Part shown: positions 34,709 to 46,620 of the stretch, one piece after another
Position numbering within the stretch: the first letter of the stretch is position 1
Layout of the letters: each line of letters begins with the position of its first letter
Assembly (NCBI GenBank): GCA_039602395.1
Contig: JBCNJP010000003.1
Span: forward strand, 28,064,140-28,128,139
Length of the DNA: 64,000 bases
Origin: Deinandra increscens subsp. villosa
Taxonomy: Eukaryota; Streptophyta; Magnoliopsida; Asterales; Asteraceae
Direction: 5' to 3'
Notes under the pieces: generated by a model
What the model saw: only the letters and a program-made list of their open reading frames with translations
Told to the model about the DNA's origin: nothing
Databases searched by the model: none
Program-made: the position numbers and the translations under genes

Positions 34709-35204
34709 CGTTTGAAAAATTAAGATTCTGCCGGCCAAACTCTCTCCGAACTTATAACTAAGCTCCGAACTCTGTCCGAACTTAAAACCAAAGTCCGAAC
34801 TCCATCCGAACTTGCTCCGAAACAAAATCAATCGTCCGAACGTCGACGGAACCTATGTAGCTCCGATCTCACACCGATCTAACTCCGAACCTAATCGGAA
34901 CTAGAGCAGACCTCCGAACTCTCACCGAGGATAGACCGAATGACGACCGAACTTTAAGTTCAGAGCAGTTACTCCGAACCTGATCAGGAGACTCCGAACT
35001 TCGAACTCATTTTTCAAAAAAGCACGAAAAATGACTGATTTTGACGAAACTCGTTACTGTGGATCAGTAAAACTGATAGAAAACGATTTAGACACCAAAT
35101 ACTCGATAGAATGAATATCAAACACGAAAACAAACTCGAGAATCACGAAAAACGCTTCAAAAATCCGAAAATAGCAACCACAGATCAGTAGAGTGAACCA
35201 GAAA
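34709..35204 (-). repeat. Leader of copy C with iterated TCCGAAC motif
   Basis: On the plus strand TCCGAAC recurs about nine times between 34740 and 34995, with further CCGA and CGGAAC variants. The same core is present in the LTRs of this family. It is untranslated by the start chosen, although the frame happens to be open upstream to 34831. Confidence 0.75.
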
Positions 35205-35299
35205 GCTCTGATACCACTTGAAAATACGTGAGCATCGGATCGTCTACTCGATCTAGCTAATCGGACATCGAAACGTAATTAACCGATTGATTTATTGTA
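35205..35299 (-). repeat. Primer site and truncated 5' LTR of copy C
   Basis: The primer site is GCTCTGATACCA at 35205-35216 (plus-strand reading). The LTR end starts at 35219 (TGAAAATACGTGAGC) and matches the 3' LTR of copy C for about 80 bp, then stops at about 35299 where sequence of element F begins. Confidence 0.8.
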
Positions 35300-36650
35300 T
35301 AGAGGGCTATATGTATTATGTATAAATATATATATGGGGGTGTATGTTTCTTTATGGAATGAAAATTACGTAAACTAATATGATATCACAACCACTTTAA
35401 AAATAACCGTAATTTTTCCTCTCTGTTTCTGCCGTCACCTTCCCCCTGGCGACACCAAACCCTTCGACACAAAACAAGATCGACAACGAGCTGCCATGGC
35501 TACGGCTGAGGCGAAATTGAAGGTAGAGACCGACAAGCTTTCGAATTGCTATAGTGTTACCAATATTCTGCTCCGTGTTCGTCAACTAGACGGAGTTAAA
35601 CTTACCTACTTGAATTGGGTAAAACTTTTTCAACTCCATCTGAAGGCTTTCAAGGTTGCTGATTACATCACCGATCAAGCCCCACCAGCTGAAACAGATC
35701 CATTACATGTTGTGTGGGCAGAAATCGACTCACTGGTCCTTCAGTTGATTTACAGTACGTTATCCGATGAATATCTCGTACGGGTTTTAGAAAGCGACAC
35801 CACCGCTCGAAAGGCTTGGCTTAAAATACAAGAAATTTTTTTAAATAATAAAGGCTCACGAGCCGCGGATCTTACTTTGGCGGCATGCGCTAATATGGAA
35901 GAATACTTTCAAAAACTACATGATTTAGCCGAGCAATTAAACGATGTGGGTCATCCCGTTGATAAGGATCGCAAGGTCCTCCAACTCGTTAGAGGTCTGC
36001 CTTCGGAGTTCGATACAGTAGAAACAATCATTAATCAAAGTTCACCTAAGTGGGATGAAGCTCGAAACATGGTGCAACTCGAACTACAACACATCAAAGG
36101 CCGCCAACCAACAAATCAAAACACTTAAGTGCTCCTAACTCCAAAAACTAACCAAAACTCCAATCCTCCTAACCCTTCCCAACAGCAAGCCCCATTCGGT
36201 CAACCCCCCCCCCCCCCCACAGATCAATAACTTTAACCAAACCCAAAACAGGCGCCCCTATAACCCTACTCAAAATCGCAGTCATGACTATGGCAGGAAC
36301 AGTTACCGCGGACGTGGCCACGGGGTGGTTCATACCGGGGTCGCCGAAACAATAATCGTGGACCACGTTACCCACCACAAGACCACTACTCTAATTACCC
36401 CCATCCTCCACCACAATGGTCCGCACCACCCTCTTCGTACCCCTCATTTCCGCCACCTCACTATTCGGGCTACCCTCCCCCCTATCCTAACCAGCCGTGG
36501 ACCCCTAGACCAATGGCCCAACAGCCTCCTTCGGCCCAATATGCAAGCCCGCAGCCACCAGCCAGGGCCTATGATGTGTTAAGCCCAACTGATATTGGCC
36601 AAGCTTACAACATGATGCAGTTCACACTTATGACCCCGCTTGGTACATGG
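35300..36650 (+). mobile_element. Copia element F, 5' part
   Basis: This is a different copia lineage, with a compact gag and a protease. 35300-35380 may be the end of its LTR, followed by a decayed primer site (TGATATCACAAC at 35381). It is interrupted by element E inside the protease motif and resumes at 57570. Confidence 0.75.
35496..36650 (+). pseudogene. gag: Gag and start of protease of element F
   Basis: It starts MATAEAKLKVETDKLSN. A UBN2/Retrotran_gag_2 domain is clear (LDGVKLTYLNWVKLFQLHLK, VVWAEIDSLVLQLIYSTLSD, DLAEQLNDVGHPVDKD, LVRGLPSEFD). The frame closes at 36126. The following text, in shifted frame, is a Pro/Gln/Tyr-rich tail with RGRG repeats, interrupted by a 15-C run (36204-36218). 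It ends in SPTDIGQAYNMMQ and the protease start, whose WYMDSG triad is completed across the insertion by 57575 onward. The E insertion interrupts the active-site region. Confidence 0.85.
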
Positions 36651-36692
36651 TGTAGGATTGAAATCTGGTTACAGAGTTAAACCAATTACAAG
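36651..36692 (-). repeat. 3' LTR of element E, outer fragment
   Basis: TGTAGGATTGAAATCTGG and on match the outer 42 bp of the 5' LTR. The LTR resumes at 43356; about 50 bp present in the 5' LTR (around 56945-56995) are missing at the junction. Confidence 0.85.
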
Positions 36693-37549
36693 TTGTGACG
36701 CCCACTTCCAGACTTGGCTCCAGAAGGGGTCACTAATCGGATTTACTCATGAACACATGGTACAAGAGAGATTACTAAGCAGCAGAAATTAAAAACTTTT
36801 CATTTATATATATATATGCCAAGTACAACAGTAAGGAACATACAACATAATCTAATAATTAGGTCTTATCTATGTCTATTGCCAGTCTACTACCGAGTCC
36901 TTTCCTGAGAGCTTGCCCACCTAGTCTGTCCTCACCAGAGTCCTTTACTTTCTACTTTAAATATCGTCATCACCCGACATACATATGTTTTTGGAAAGCT
37001 CAGCTTACGCTAGTGAGTTCTACGTATTTCAAAAAGCATTACCTTTGCCTCGAAAGTGTATTCTAACGCTTAAGCCTACCGCCCCCCCCCCCCTTCTATC
37101 AAACATTTATCAAGTATAAAACATAACAAGATTATACTATAACTTTAAAACCATTATTCTTAGAACATTTATCAGGTATAAGCATTATACCAAAATATAA
37201 CCCTTAACATTTATCAGGTATAAAACGGAGTTATATCAAAACATTCATTCATTTAATCATTAACCATTTCTCCATTTAACCATTTACCCGTTTAATCGTT
37301 TAACCATTAAACCTTTTAACTGTTTAACCTTTTAATTGGTATAAACTTAACAGTGTTATACCAAAACATAACCTTTAAACCGTTTAGTACTCAAAGTACC
37401 CTGGGTCTCCTATACCCTCTCCTGTGCAAATAATCAGTAGGTATAAAACATAAAAGAGTTATACGAAATATTATAAGCAGTCATTTATTTACTTACTAAG
37501 CATTGTCTATTGGAACCATGTTAATTCCTCGGGTAACCGTCACCACCCG
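36693..37549 (+). repeat. TGACGCCCAC-family repeat inside the E LTR
   Basis: It starts TGTGACGCCCACTTCC and matches 27558-27880 in reverse for about 300 bp. The remainder holds AT-rich text with several ATTTATCAGGTATAA-like repeats (37107-37450) and a run of 12 C (37082-37093). No ORF. Confidence 0.55.
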
Positions 37550-39744
37550 TGTAACATCCGTATGTTTTAAAAACTTGAAAACACGACCCTCATTAAGATC
37601 CAAGGTCTAAGCCCAATTCTCAACACCATGAATGTTGGGTTACTCTACTACATATGACAGTACTCTGAAAATGGTGAACGTGGGCGAAAACCATGCGTAA
37701 AACCGAGTTATAACGAAGCGGAAATCGCGAAAACAAGTTTGGTGTTAGATGTTGATTGCATAGTCGCGACCTCTTCTTCTAAACCCATCCCACATCGCCC
37801 CAAAAACAAATTTCCACTCTATTTCTCATCTATAAATACCCTCCCTTGATCCCTAGTAGCTTGCAACTCCTAGTTTGAGTATAAACAAGTGGAATAACCA
37901 ACTTTTGGCGGTTCCACAACTACAATACCCCTTCGGGTGTCGTGCTTTGTAGTTTTTATGCTCTCGGCGAAGAGGTGCTGCCAGTCAAGCTCGTCTCGTT
38001 TGAAAAGCTTCTTTAAAGGTAATTCTTTTTCTTTTTCTTTCTTTGTTTCCTTTCTTTCCTTCCTTTCGTTATTCATTTATTTATTGCTTTATTAGTTTAA
38101 TTAGTTTAGTTTAGGTTCTTAGTTAGGTTCTTTAGGCTCGTTTAGGTAGCTTTGCTAAGGCTCGTTCATAGAACGCCTAGCATTGCTAAGGCTTGTCATT
38201 TGGACGGCCTAGCTTTGTAAAATCACGTCGTTAGGACGTGTTGCCTTGCTTAAGCCGATTTAGGCTTGCTGTAGCCTTGTAGAGGCTCGTTAGGCCCAAC
38301 AAGTCTAAACTATAATGTCCAATTTCATCTATATTCTTCTAATCCAAAAGTCAATGCTTTTATGCATGAACAAATTGAGGATTAAGGCTTTTTTTTTCAC
38401 AAATCAACAATTAAACTAATTCTTAATCATTATAATATGTAATTCAGGTTGTGAACATAAACTCATTTTTAAGAATTTCAAAGAACTTAGAAATCGATCT
38501 CTGTTTAACAACATATTTAGTGATGGTATTTGAGACGCGAATGGCATGTAGTAACTGGAAGGGTGAAAACACCGGTAGTTGGGGTCTCTGTCAAAGGATA
38601 AGCGTTCGCATAAATCCCATTGTTGGACCTGGATGCTTACCTGGGATGCCCCGATGAGAGTGTCATAACCTATTAGGCCAAAGCATGTCTAGTAACGTTT
38701 AATGTATTGTTACTCTTAAAAGTTAACATGTTTTCAAACTTCAATTTATAACATTAAAACCCATTCCCCAAATGCATAAGAGCTTAGAATCCCATATTCC
38801 AATATTCATGTCGTCCCCTTCTATTCTTTTAGGATGAATCTTCGTGACTAATCCTTTCACCTTCACTTTTCGCTTCGTGGACTTAACTTCTAACCATGTG
38901 AGTAATCCTTGCCCCTTTTCTCATTTTATCATTTTGGGGTTGCAACATGTATCCTATTTCAAAGTGTTGTCTTTCAAGTTTCTCATTTACCATGCGTATG
39001 TGATCTATGTGTGAATTATGTGTTATGTGACTTCTAGCATGATTTGTCAATATGTGATTTTCAAAGGCTTTCATGTTTATCAAAGGTTTTCATGTTTTCA
39101 TTTAGATGCCAAGTATGTCATGGTTGTCATGTCTGTCATGTCTTTCATTTGGCATAAACATTAACGTAAGGCCTGGGGTAACAAAGGTAGATCTATCAGT
39201 TGACAACCCACTCAACTTGATCGGTTTGGCGTTGGGTGTTTGGAGCATATTTCACTATTTCATATAGTCTAACATGCGGGTTAGGGAATCTATCATATGT
39301 CATTGAGGTTTGTTTATGCCTAGTCTTTCATATTGTCATTTTATACAAGCAATTTTGGTTATGTCTAGTCTTTCGTGTTGTCAATATCTTCTAGCATGTT
39401 ATATTTCACTTATTCTATCATATGGAACGTAACACATGTTTTTCAAATATATGTTATGTATCAAACTTGTGGTTACTCACCAACTATTTATAGTTGACCC
39501 CCCCCCCCCTTTATTTTATACATGTTACAGGTTATGTTGATGTTTCAAGATGCTATCACATAGGGATTCTAGACCTAGTTTAATAACGAAATTGTATTTG
39601 TTATCAATATGTGGTGTACTGTCTTATTTTTTCAATGTAATCAATAAAATTCATTATTTAACTATCGTCAATAATTTAGTTGTCATGAGCTTATGGGCAA
39701 TTTAATCATACCCCGACGTTACCGTCGTTGGTTGGGGTGTGACA
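37550..39744 (+). repeat. Candidate chromovirus-like LTR
   Basis: The borders TGTAACATCCG and GGGGTGTGACA are the inverted ends usual for Tekay/Del-type gypsy LTRs. It is followed after three bases by a primer site. A TATA box (TATAAATACC) lies at 37831-37840. There are no coding features. A run of 12 C is at 39498-39509. The start is inferred from its terminal motif alone. Confidence 0.5.
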
Positions 39745-39747
39745 GAT

Positions 39748-39760
39748 TGGTATCAGAGCC
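39748..39760 (+). other. Primer-binding site (tRNA-Met) of the nested gypsy-like element
   Basis: TGGTATCAGAGCC lies three bases after the GGGGTGTGACA end. Confidence 0.65.
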
Positions 39761-41185
39761 ATGGCTATAGGGAACTAGGTTATTAGAAATGGAATGACCT
39801 AGACTATTGCCTTAGATGTCCAAACACGAGAACCTCATATATTGCATGCTTCGTTTAAAGATTGCCCTTTTTATGTCTTATTTGCCTTAGTTAGGATGTA
39901 CGTCATGTCTAACACTTCTCACACTCATGCACTCAATTTCAGGCTTCCTAGCCTTTTCCTTAGTAATGGTGCTTTATGTGCCATTTTAGGAACTTGATGT
40001 TATTCGTTTTTTTTTTTAATATCGTCCGGGTTAGGTTCCTTAGTAACGGACATGTAGTAACTGGAAGGGTGAAAGCACAGGTAGTCAGGGTGTCTATTTA
40101 GGTAAGCGTTACCTGGGACACTCTTGCGAGAGTGCCTCAGCCTATTAGGCCAACGCATGTCATAACAAACGTTTCTAGGAACCATATTAACCCTGACTAG
40201 TCGAAGGTGGAAGTTTCCCAATTGGGAAATAAGAACCATTCCATTGATTTTAAGCAAGTTAATTCGATTTCATGTTTTACATGCGATTTCATGATATCCG
40301 GTTTATACTCCGATTTCGATCTATGATATTCTTTTGATTTTCAAGATTTCATGGTTAAAATGCTACTTTTTCGTGATTTCAATGGCATTTTTTTGAAAAT
40401 TTTACCATCGACACTTACTTTCACAATTTTACCTATTTTACCCCTTATGTTTTAGTCGATTGATTTTCCATATTCAAACCTTTTGTGTTTATATTATCCA
40501 AAGTCATCCTTGTGATTTCTATTTCACAATTTCATAATGTTGTACGACACTCCTGTGGCATATTAAATCCTACACTAACCTACGATTTACGTTATCGGTT
40601 CACAGTTCCATTTCGACACACCTTTGAGAATTCAGATAACCCCTTGTTATTTAGTTAGTAGCTCGAGTTTGATAACTTTCAGATTCCATCCTCGAGGTAT
40701 TTTGCGATGTTTATAAAATCAGTTTGTTACCCTCATGATATCACATACTCTTGAGTTTTCACACACCATCCTTATATTTCAAATTCATGTCATTCATCGT
40801 CACCATAAATGTGCTATGGATCTGATTATCTCAGTATTAAACGAAAAAAAAAACTTGTGAGTTCATAAAACACTCATGCGTAGTTTTAAAACCTTCATTT
40901 CACAATACCCAAGTCATGGTCGATTGATTGTTTTATCAAATCTTGTTGCTAACCCATTTTAGACTTAACCCAACAACCCATTGTTCCTATTTTTATTTTA
41001 ACGTCTTATTATCTTAATAATATTCAATTATTAAGTTCATTCCTTTTTAAAGGTCAAAATGACCAAAATGCCCTTTAGGCACTTATCCTTTTATTTTAAC
41101 GGTAATACGAAGACATGCATTCCTATAAGTAAACGCTCACTCCAGGATCGCCCAGTGAGGTATGTCAGTTCCCAGTTGGGATTTA
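39761..41185. other. Non-coding interior of the nested block
   Basis: No gag or pol was recognised. 40045-40180 resembles 38540-38700 (CATGTAGTAACTGGAAGGGT, then a CCTATTAGGCCAA block), an internal duplication about 1.5 kb apart. Otherwise AT-rich. Confidence 0.45.
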
Positions 41186-42447
41186 TGTGACACCCCCGCT
41201 TTGCCAGAAACCCTAGTGTACAAGCGCTTACCCTTCCGGTCCGCACGAACTTCTAAATATCCGATTAACTCGGTCTATTCAATACTTTAGTCCATTTTAA
41301 CTTCATATATACTTATTATATATAAAAACATGTTATCATACCAAAAATCAAGTCCCCATACTCTTTGGATTATTTTATATTAAATTATCATATCTGGAAA
41401 TCCTAATTTCCCGTTTTTCTCATTTCTTGACCAAAACTCATTTTTATTCAAAACTAACTTAGGGTATTATTCATTATAACATTTTAATATGCTTTAAAAT
41501 ATCAAAGCTTAATTCAAAGCCGTTTACTCAATTTGGGCAGAATAACGTCTATAAAACCCTAATTTCATTTATTTATTTAATAAATATCAAAACATTTTAT
41601 AAAATGAAATAAACTTAGAGCTTTTGTTTATAATATCATTTTATAACATCCCTCAAAATATCAAGCCCTAATTTAGTTTCGATTGGTCAATTTTAGCAAA
41701 ACCTTCTTTTGAAAACCTTAATTTCAACATAATTTTTAAATAAATATCAAACTTTTCCTAAACATGAAATTAACTTAGGGCTTTCTTACAAAACATCATT
41801 TTAACATTATCTGTAAAAATCTAGACCCTAACTCCCACCCGATTGATCGAATTTGATAAATCGAGTCTAAGAACCCTAATTTAAGCATAGTTTTAGAACT
41901 CGATCTTAGACACGATTTAAACAGAAATTGATAAGGGGCTTTTAAAGAGTATACCAAGAAACGGTGGACTTGTGGAAATTAGCTTCTAACTCCGAGAGGA
42001 TTGCACGAATTTTGCAGAAAAACATGCGGATGAGGTTTAAGGGTTTTCTAGTGATGAAATCGTGAACTGGTGCCTAAGATCGAACGAAATGAGTCCCCTT
42101 TTATAGCCATCGAGGTCGCGGGAGGATTCCGCACGTAGGTATGGTGAGTAACCATCGAAAAATGAGGCGTGGAGGGTCGAACTTGCGCTATAAGTCGTCG
42201 TCGTGGCGTTTTCTGCGACCTGGAATGGCCCGCGTATCGCCGGGTTCCTGGGCCTCCCTCGCGTACTGCCTGCCAACTATTAGGTAATGACAATTTTGGT
42301 CCCATCAACATTTTATTTATATTTTGGCCCCCAGACTTCTACCGAACTATCATTTTATGCTTTAAAACATTATGGGGCATATTTATAAAAGTTTCTAAAG
42401 CTCGGAACACGCTCGATGATATACGTATACATATGTGTATATATATA

Positions 42448-42486
<39 letters not shown>

Positions 42487-43355
42487 TTCACTATTTTGCA
42501 CTCTAGCCCCTCTAACTTTTATCTCTTCATCATTTTATGTACCAAAACATTATGGGACATAATTCTAATGGTTTTAGGGCTCGGATACCTTTGATAAGGT
42601 CTATATACTTTCGTATATTTAAATATATAATTATATATATATATATTTTCTATCAATTTATATTTTAGCCCTTTTATCTCTTATACTTATCATTTCATGT
42701 TCCGATTTTACTTTAGGACATATTTATAATAACTCCTAAGCCTCGGGTTCATATAAATACATATAAATACGTATAATACTCGTATACGTTATATATTTAT
42801 TCATTTTCAACCATTATTTCAACGTAAAGATACGTTCTTATTTATTTTTCACATGTTTAACTATTCTAACACGTATTACCACATATATATTCATCAAATG
42901 AATATTTCACATGCATTTAAGCCATTAGTATATATATATGTATATACTTACACATAATACAGTCGTGTAACTGTATTTTCCTCTGATTATCATTTATTTC
43001 TATCATATCAACTCCTAAACACATACTTCATTTTGAAATCATGTATATCAATTATCTTTCTTATAAAACATATATTTATCTCATTTCAGCTATCAATACG
43101 TGTATCATTCATATAAACCCTACCCTTAATCAATTCATTACCTGTCAATTGGTAAACATGTATTTTCATACGTTTCATCACGTTTAGTTATCTAACACAT
43201 ATATAATATGTATTTTTAACATAAACACGTATAGCATTGCAATTCATTTCCCTTTACCCATTTATTGACCCATAAACCATATCAATATACGTTTTAGATA
43301 CTTAACACGTATAGCACAAGTATATAATTCGAGTTACGAAATTTTGGGGTGTTAC
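41186..43355 (-). repeat. Candidate chromovirus-like LTR, opposite orientation
   Basis: On the minus strand it begins TGTAACACCCCAAAATTTCG and ends GGGGGTGTCACA, typical Tekay/Del LTR ends, with a TATA box CTATAAAAGGGG (42095-42106). No primer site adjoins it. Flanking pentamers (ATTTA and GAAGT) do not match, so it is not a clean solo LTR. Confidence 0.5.
42430..42486. repeat. (AT)n microsatellite
   Basis: A nearly uninterrupted AT dinucleotide run with one TTT interruption, within the candidate LTR. Confidence 0.9.
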
Positions 43356-43912
43356 AGAAGTAGAGTAATATGAAATCGAATACAAGAAAAGTATAACAAT
43401 AATATGAATAAAACTGAGCACTGTATTATAACTTGCAGATTCGAAGTACATATCAGAGTGATTTACACTTTGCTTGTTTAAAGCATGGTTACAAGTGTCT
43501 ATATATAGTGCCCTAAGGAATCAGGAGAACCCTTGATTCCTCTAACGATCATCTAGATCGTCGAGTAAAGATACATAAACTAGAATAATATTAAACTAGT
43601 CTAGAAGATAATCGTGTCAGCTTCATGTTAGGAGAATGGTGGGAAACTGGATCAGATATGTCAGTGACAAGTGGAGCAGGTCAAGTTGATGGCTAAGATA
43701 ACTCGCTGTACCGAGGTAACTTGAGTTATCTCGGCCGTATCCACTGTCTGAGATAAAACTATGCTCCCGAGGTAAAATGACCTTCCGAGGTAACTGTAAG
43801 TTATCTCGGGCAGTCTTTTCTTCCTAGGTAACTTATCTCGGGCCTTCTATTCTTCCTAGATAACATGTTTAGGCTGACCAGCATCATTTCTTCAGGAGAA
43901 ATATTCCTTACA
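43356..43912 (-). repeat. 3' LTR of element E, inner part
   Basis: It matches the 5' LTR from about 56996 to 57569 with scattered differences and ends ATTCCTTACA. A purine tract follows (AGGGGGGAT on the minus strand, about 43913-43921). It holds the CCGAGGTAAC/TTATCTCGG cluster at 43694-43868. Confidence 0.85.
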
Positions 43913-43921
43913 ATCCCCCCT

Positions 43922-44451
43922 AAGATGATGCTTCCAAAATCTTCTGAATATCATACTAAATGAAAAACAAAACGGATCAAAATTGTTTTGAGCAAAAACA
44001 ACTAACTTCTTCAACAAAGTTGATTTCTTCTACTGATTCTTTGTCATGTCAAATCTGAACAGTCGGTTTATGACCATGCAATCCAGTATTGTTTTCTGAT
44101 CATTAAAGTTCCATTCACCTGGATTTATCTCTGTGTGTCATGTGAATGATCCATCAGCTCTATATACAATGTATATGTCAGTAGCTAGATCCAGTTCCAC
44201 ATAAGTAACAGGACAGCCAGTTCTTAAAAGTTCAGCAGATGAAGTTTCCCTTGTTGTGTGTCAAAGTGCATCCTTATTTTTAACATAAGGGACTGTTCTT
44301 GAGCACTTAGTCTTTTGCCATCACCAGGCACATTTCTTACATCACCAAGTTCTAGGTCAGATACAGTTGTAAGAGCTGCATTGCTGCTGAGTCTTAGAAC
44401 TTCATTGGTACTTGTAGTGAATAGGTAGAAACTTGAGTCTTCATCAAATTT
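43922..44451 (-). other. 3' untranslated region of element E
   Basis: It lies between the post-pol ORF and the 3' purine tract. No supported ORF, AT-rich. Confidence 0.5.
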
Positions 44452-46486
44452 CTAAGAGAGAATTCTTCTTCTATCAGCATGCATATCTTCAGGTACTTTC
44501 TTGTCTGAAGATGAGTCAGAGCTAGAGGAAATGACTTGAGATCTTTTCCTTTTTGCCATTGATTTCTTTCTCCTTGAGGTACCCGTTGTGAATTCTGGTG
44601 GGTTCACAGGGTTGGTTGTTTTAGTGGGTGCTGAGGTTGGTTGTGGAGAAGGTGGTTGTGTGGAATGGTGAGTTGATTTTTGGATGGAAGGAATTTGGGA
44701 TGAGTCTGATGTGGGTTTTGGTTTGGGTTTGATGAGAGGTTCCATGGGAGTGATGTTATCAGCTCTTAATTTTGGTGGAATTGGTTTGCTAGGTTTGACT
44801 TTTTGGTTGGTGGTTTGTGCATTGAGGTTTGCTAGCCCTGAGTGGGTTTCTTTTGGTAGGAATGGTGGAGATTTGTGTAGTAGTGGGTGGATTAGAGGGT
44901 GTATTGCCGAGAAGTGAGTCTAGGAGACTCATAGGTTTATGAGGAAGAGAAGGTGTACCTGAGAAAGCTCCTGGAGGTCTAAGAATTCTTGTTCTTTCTT
45001 ATATCCTTGATTGCTCCTTTCTGATCTCACCATACCTGTCTCTTAGATTCAAAGAACAGGGATTGATTGTGGTTTTTTCTTCTCCTAAAATCTCTATGAA
45101 GTACCTTTTGAGTGCACTTGTCTCCTCTGCTTTTGTAAGAGGAGCCTAATTTTATGTGTTTCCTCAATCTTCAATTGCTCATGAGTGATATTATCAGCTT
45201 CAAGTCTTTGGCTGAGCCTGAGATTTCCTTCTTCTTCTACTACCATTGACATTAATCACATAAATCATTAGTAGATTTCAAGCTAATGGCTTCAGGGGTG
45301 ACCCATCCTCTAGCTAAGATAATGTCTCTCCATCTTTTCAGTAACTCCCAGTTAGCATCATTTGCAGCTAGCCTAATATGTTCTTTGTTTACAACAATGC
45401 TAGCCTCTTCAGCAAATGATTTATGCCTCTTTTATTTGGCTTGGTCTAGCTTCTTCTTCCTTTCTTCTATAGACCTTCTTTTTGCTTCTTTTATAATATC
45501 AAGAACTTCTTCATTGTCTTGATAAATATTCAAGTTGTCTTGAAGCACAAATGCCTCTGCCATTTCTTTGTCTAGTTTTTCCTGTTCCATTCTTTCAATC
45601 AAATCAGTTGCAAGTACAAAGTTTATCATACTTACTTCACTAGCAGGTAAGGTGGTCTCTTGCCCATCCAGAAGCTTTACATGTTCTGTGGCTTTTGTTG
45701 CAAACAGCTTTGCAGGGATCTTTACACCTTCTCTGCTTCTTCTTTTCAGTTCATTGATCATTTTCAGCTGAGCCATATGAGACATCATTCTTTCATTAAA
45801 TTCTCTGATTAATGCCTTGTCACATGCTCTTCTCCCATCAAGATCTTCACCATGCCTGTCAAGAATGGGAATAAAGACAGTTCTGGAATAGTCTAATTTG
45901 TGTTCAGGAGATGACACATTCTTGTAGGCAGGTTTGAACTTCTTCTCATATTCTGCCTGTAGGAGTTCATCATCTGTCATTTTCTTCTTACCTTTACCCA
46001 GATTTGGATTGTCAGTGGGGTAAGTTATGACGTTGTCACTGATGTTAGCTCTCTTGATAAATGGTAGTAGTGGATTGATCTCTACCTCACCTGTTCCTGG
46101 CTTATATTTGGCCCAGTAGTTGGCCAAAATATTTCTTACAATTTCCTCCACAGGAGTTGAAGGAGCCACGTGAACTATTTCTGAATAGTCTTTTGTTGGT
46201 GGGTAATAGGGTCCAAATTCCATGAGATACCCTCTTTCATCTCTAATACCTTCCAAATCTACTAGAGGAGCTTCAATTTGAAGAATTTGTTCAGGTTCAA
46301 ACGGAAGAGAAGGAGCAAAAGTTAACCAAGAAAAGTTGATTCCTTGATAAATTTTCTTTGTATGTAGCATAGCCAGTGTTTCTGCTTCTTCCCAAATGTT
46401 TGCTTAAGTAAACTCGAACCTGATTGTCAGATCTGTGTTTGCTGCAAAGAACATAAGAGTGTTTGTTTCATCCTCCAAAGTAATTG

Positions 46487-46620
46487 TTTTCTCCGAGGTA
46501 ACTTGATCAACAGCAGCAACAATAGCAAGTTCCGAGATGATATTATCCGAGGTAAATTGTTCACCCGGAGTAATATGTTCTCCCGAGATAACTTCTTCAG
46601 CTTCCGAGGTAACTTCATCA
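46487..46620 (-). repeat. CCGAGGTAAC cluster in the post-pol ORF of E
   Basis: Five to six copies or near-copies of CCGAG(A/G)TAAC lie in 134 bp, within a stretch that is open in the post-pol ORF. Confidence 0.7.

Larger units (their letters stand above)
29402..35299 (-). mobile_element. Gag-only LTR retrotransposon, copy C
   Basis: On the minus strand it has a truncated 5' LTR (35219-35299), primer site, motif-rich leader, gag (34708-31439), 1.69 kb 3' UTR with purine tracts, and a complete 3' LTR (29402-29751). No pol is present. This is the best-preserved member of the A/B/C family. A target duplication cannot be tested because the 5' LTR start is lost; the left flank is TCCAT. Confidence 0.85.

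Noticed and set aside
38538..40190. Possible direct repeat as a second LTR pair in the nested block
   Set aside because: The similarity (about 38540-38700 and 40045-40180) is short and patchy and has no TG...CA borders.
42048..42311. Overlapping ORFs of 79-87 aa on the minus strand with a plausible start
   Set aside because: They lie inside the candidate chromovirus LTR around its TATA box, overlap in different frames and show no domain pattern.
41186..43355. Clean solo LTR with target duplication
   Set aside because: The flanking pentamers ATTTA and GAAGT differ, so only a candidate LTR is reported.
44684..44917. 77-aa plus-strand ORF
   Set aside because: Antisense shadow of the Ser/Pro-rich end of the post-pol ORF of element E.
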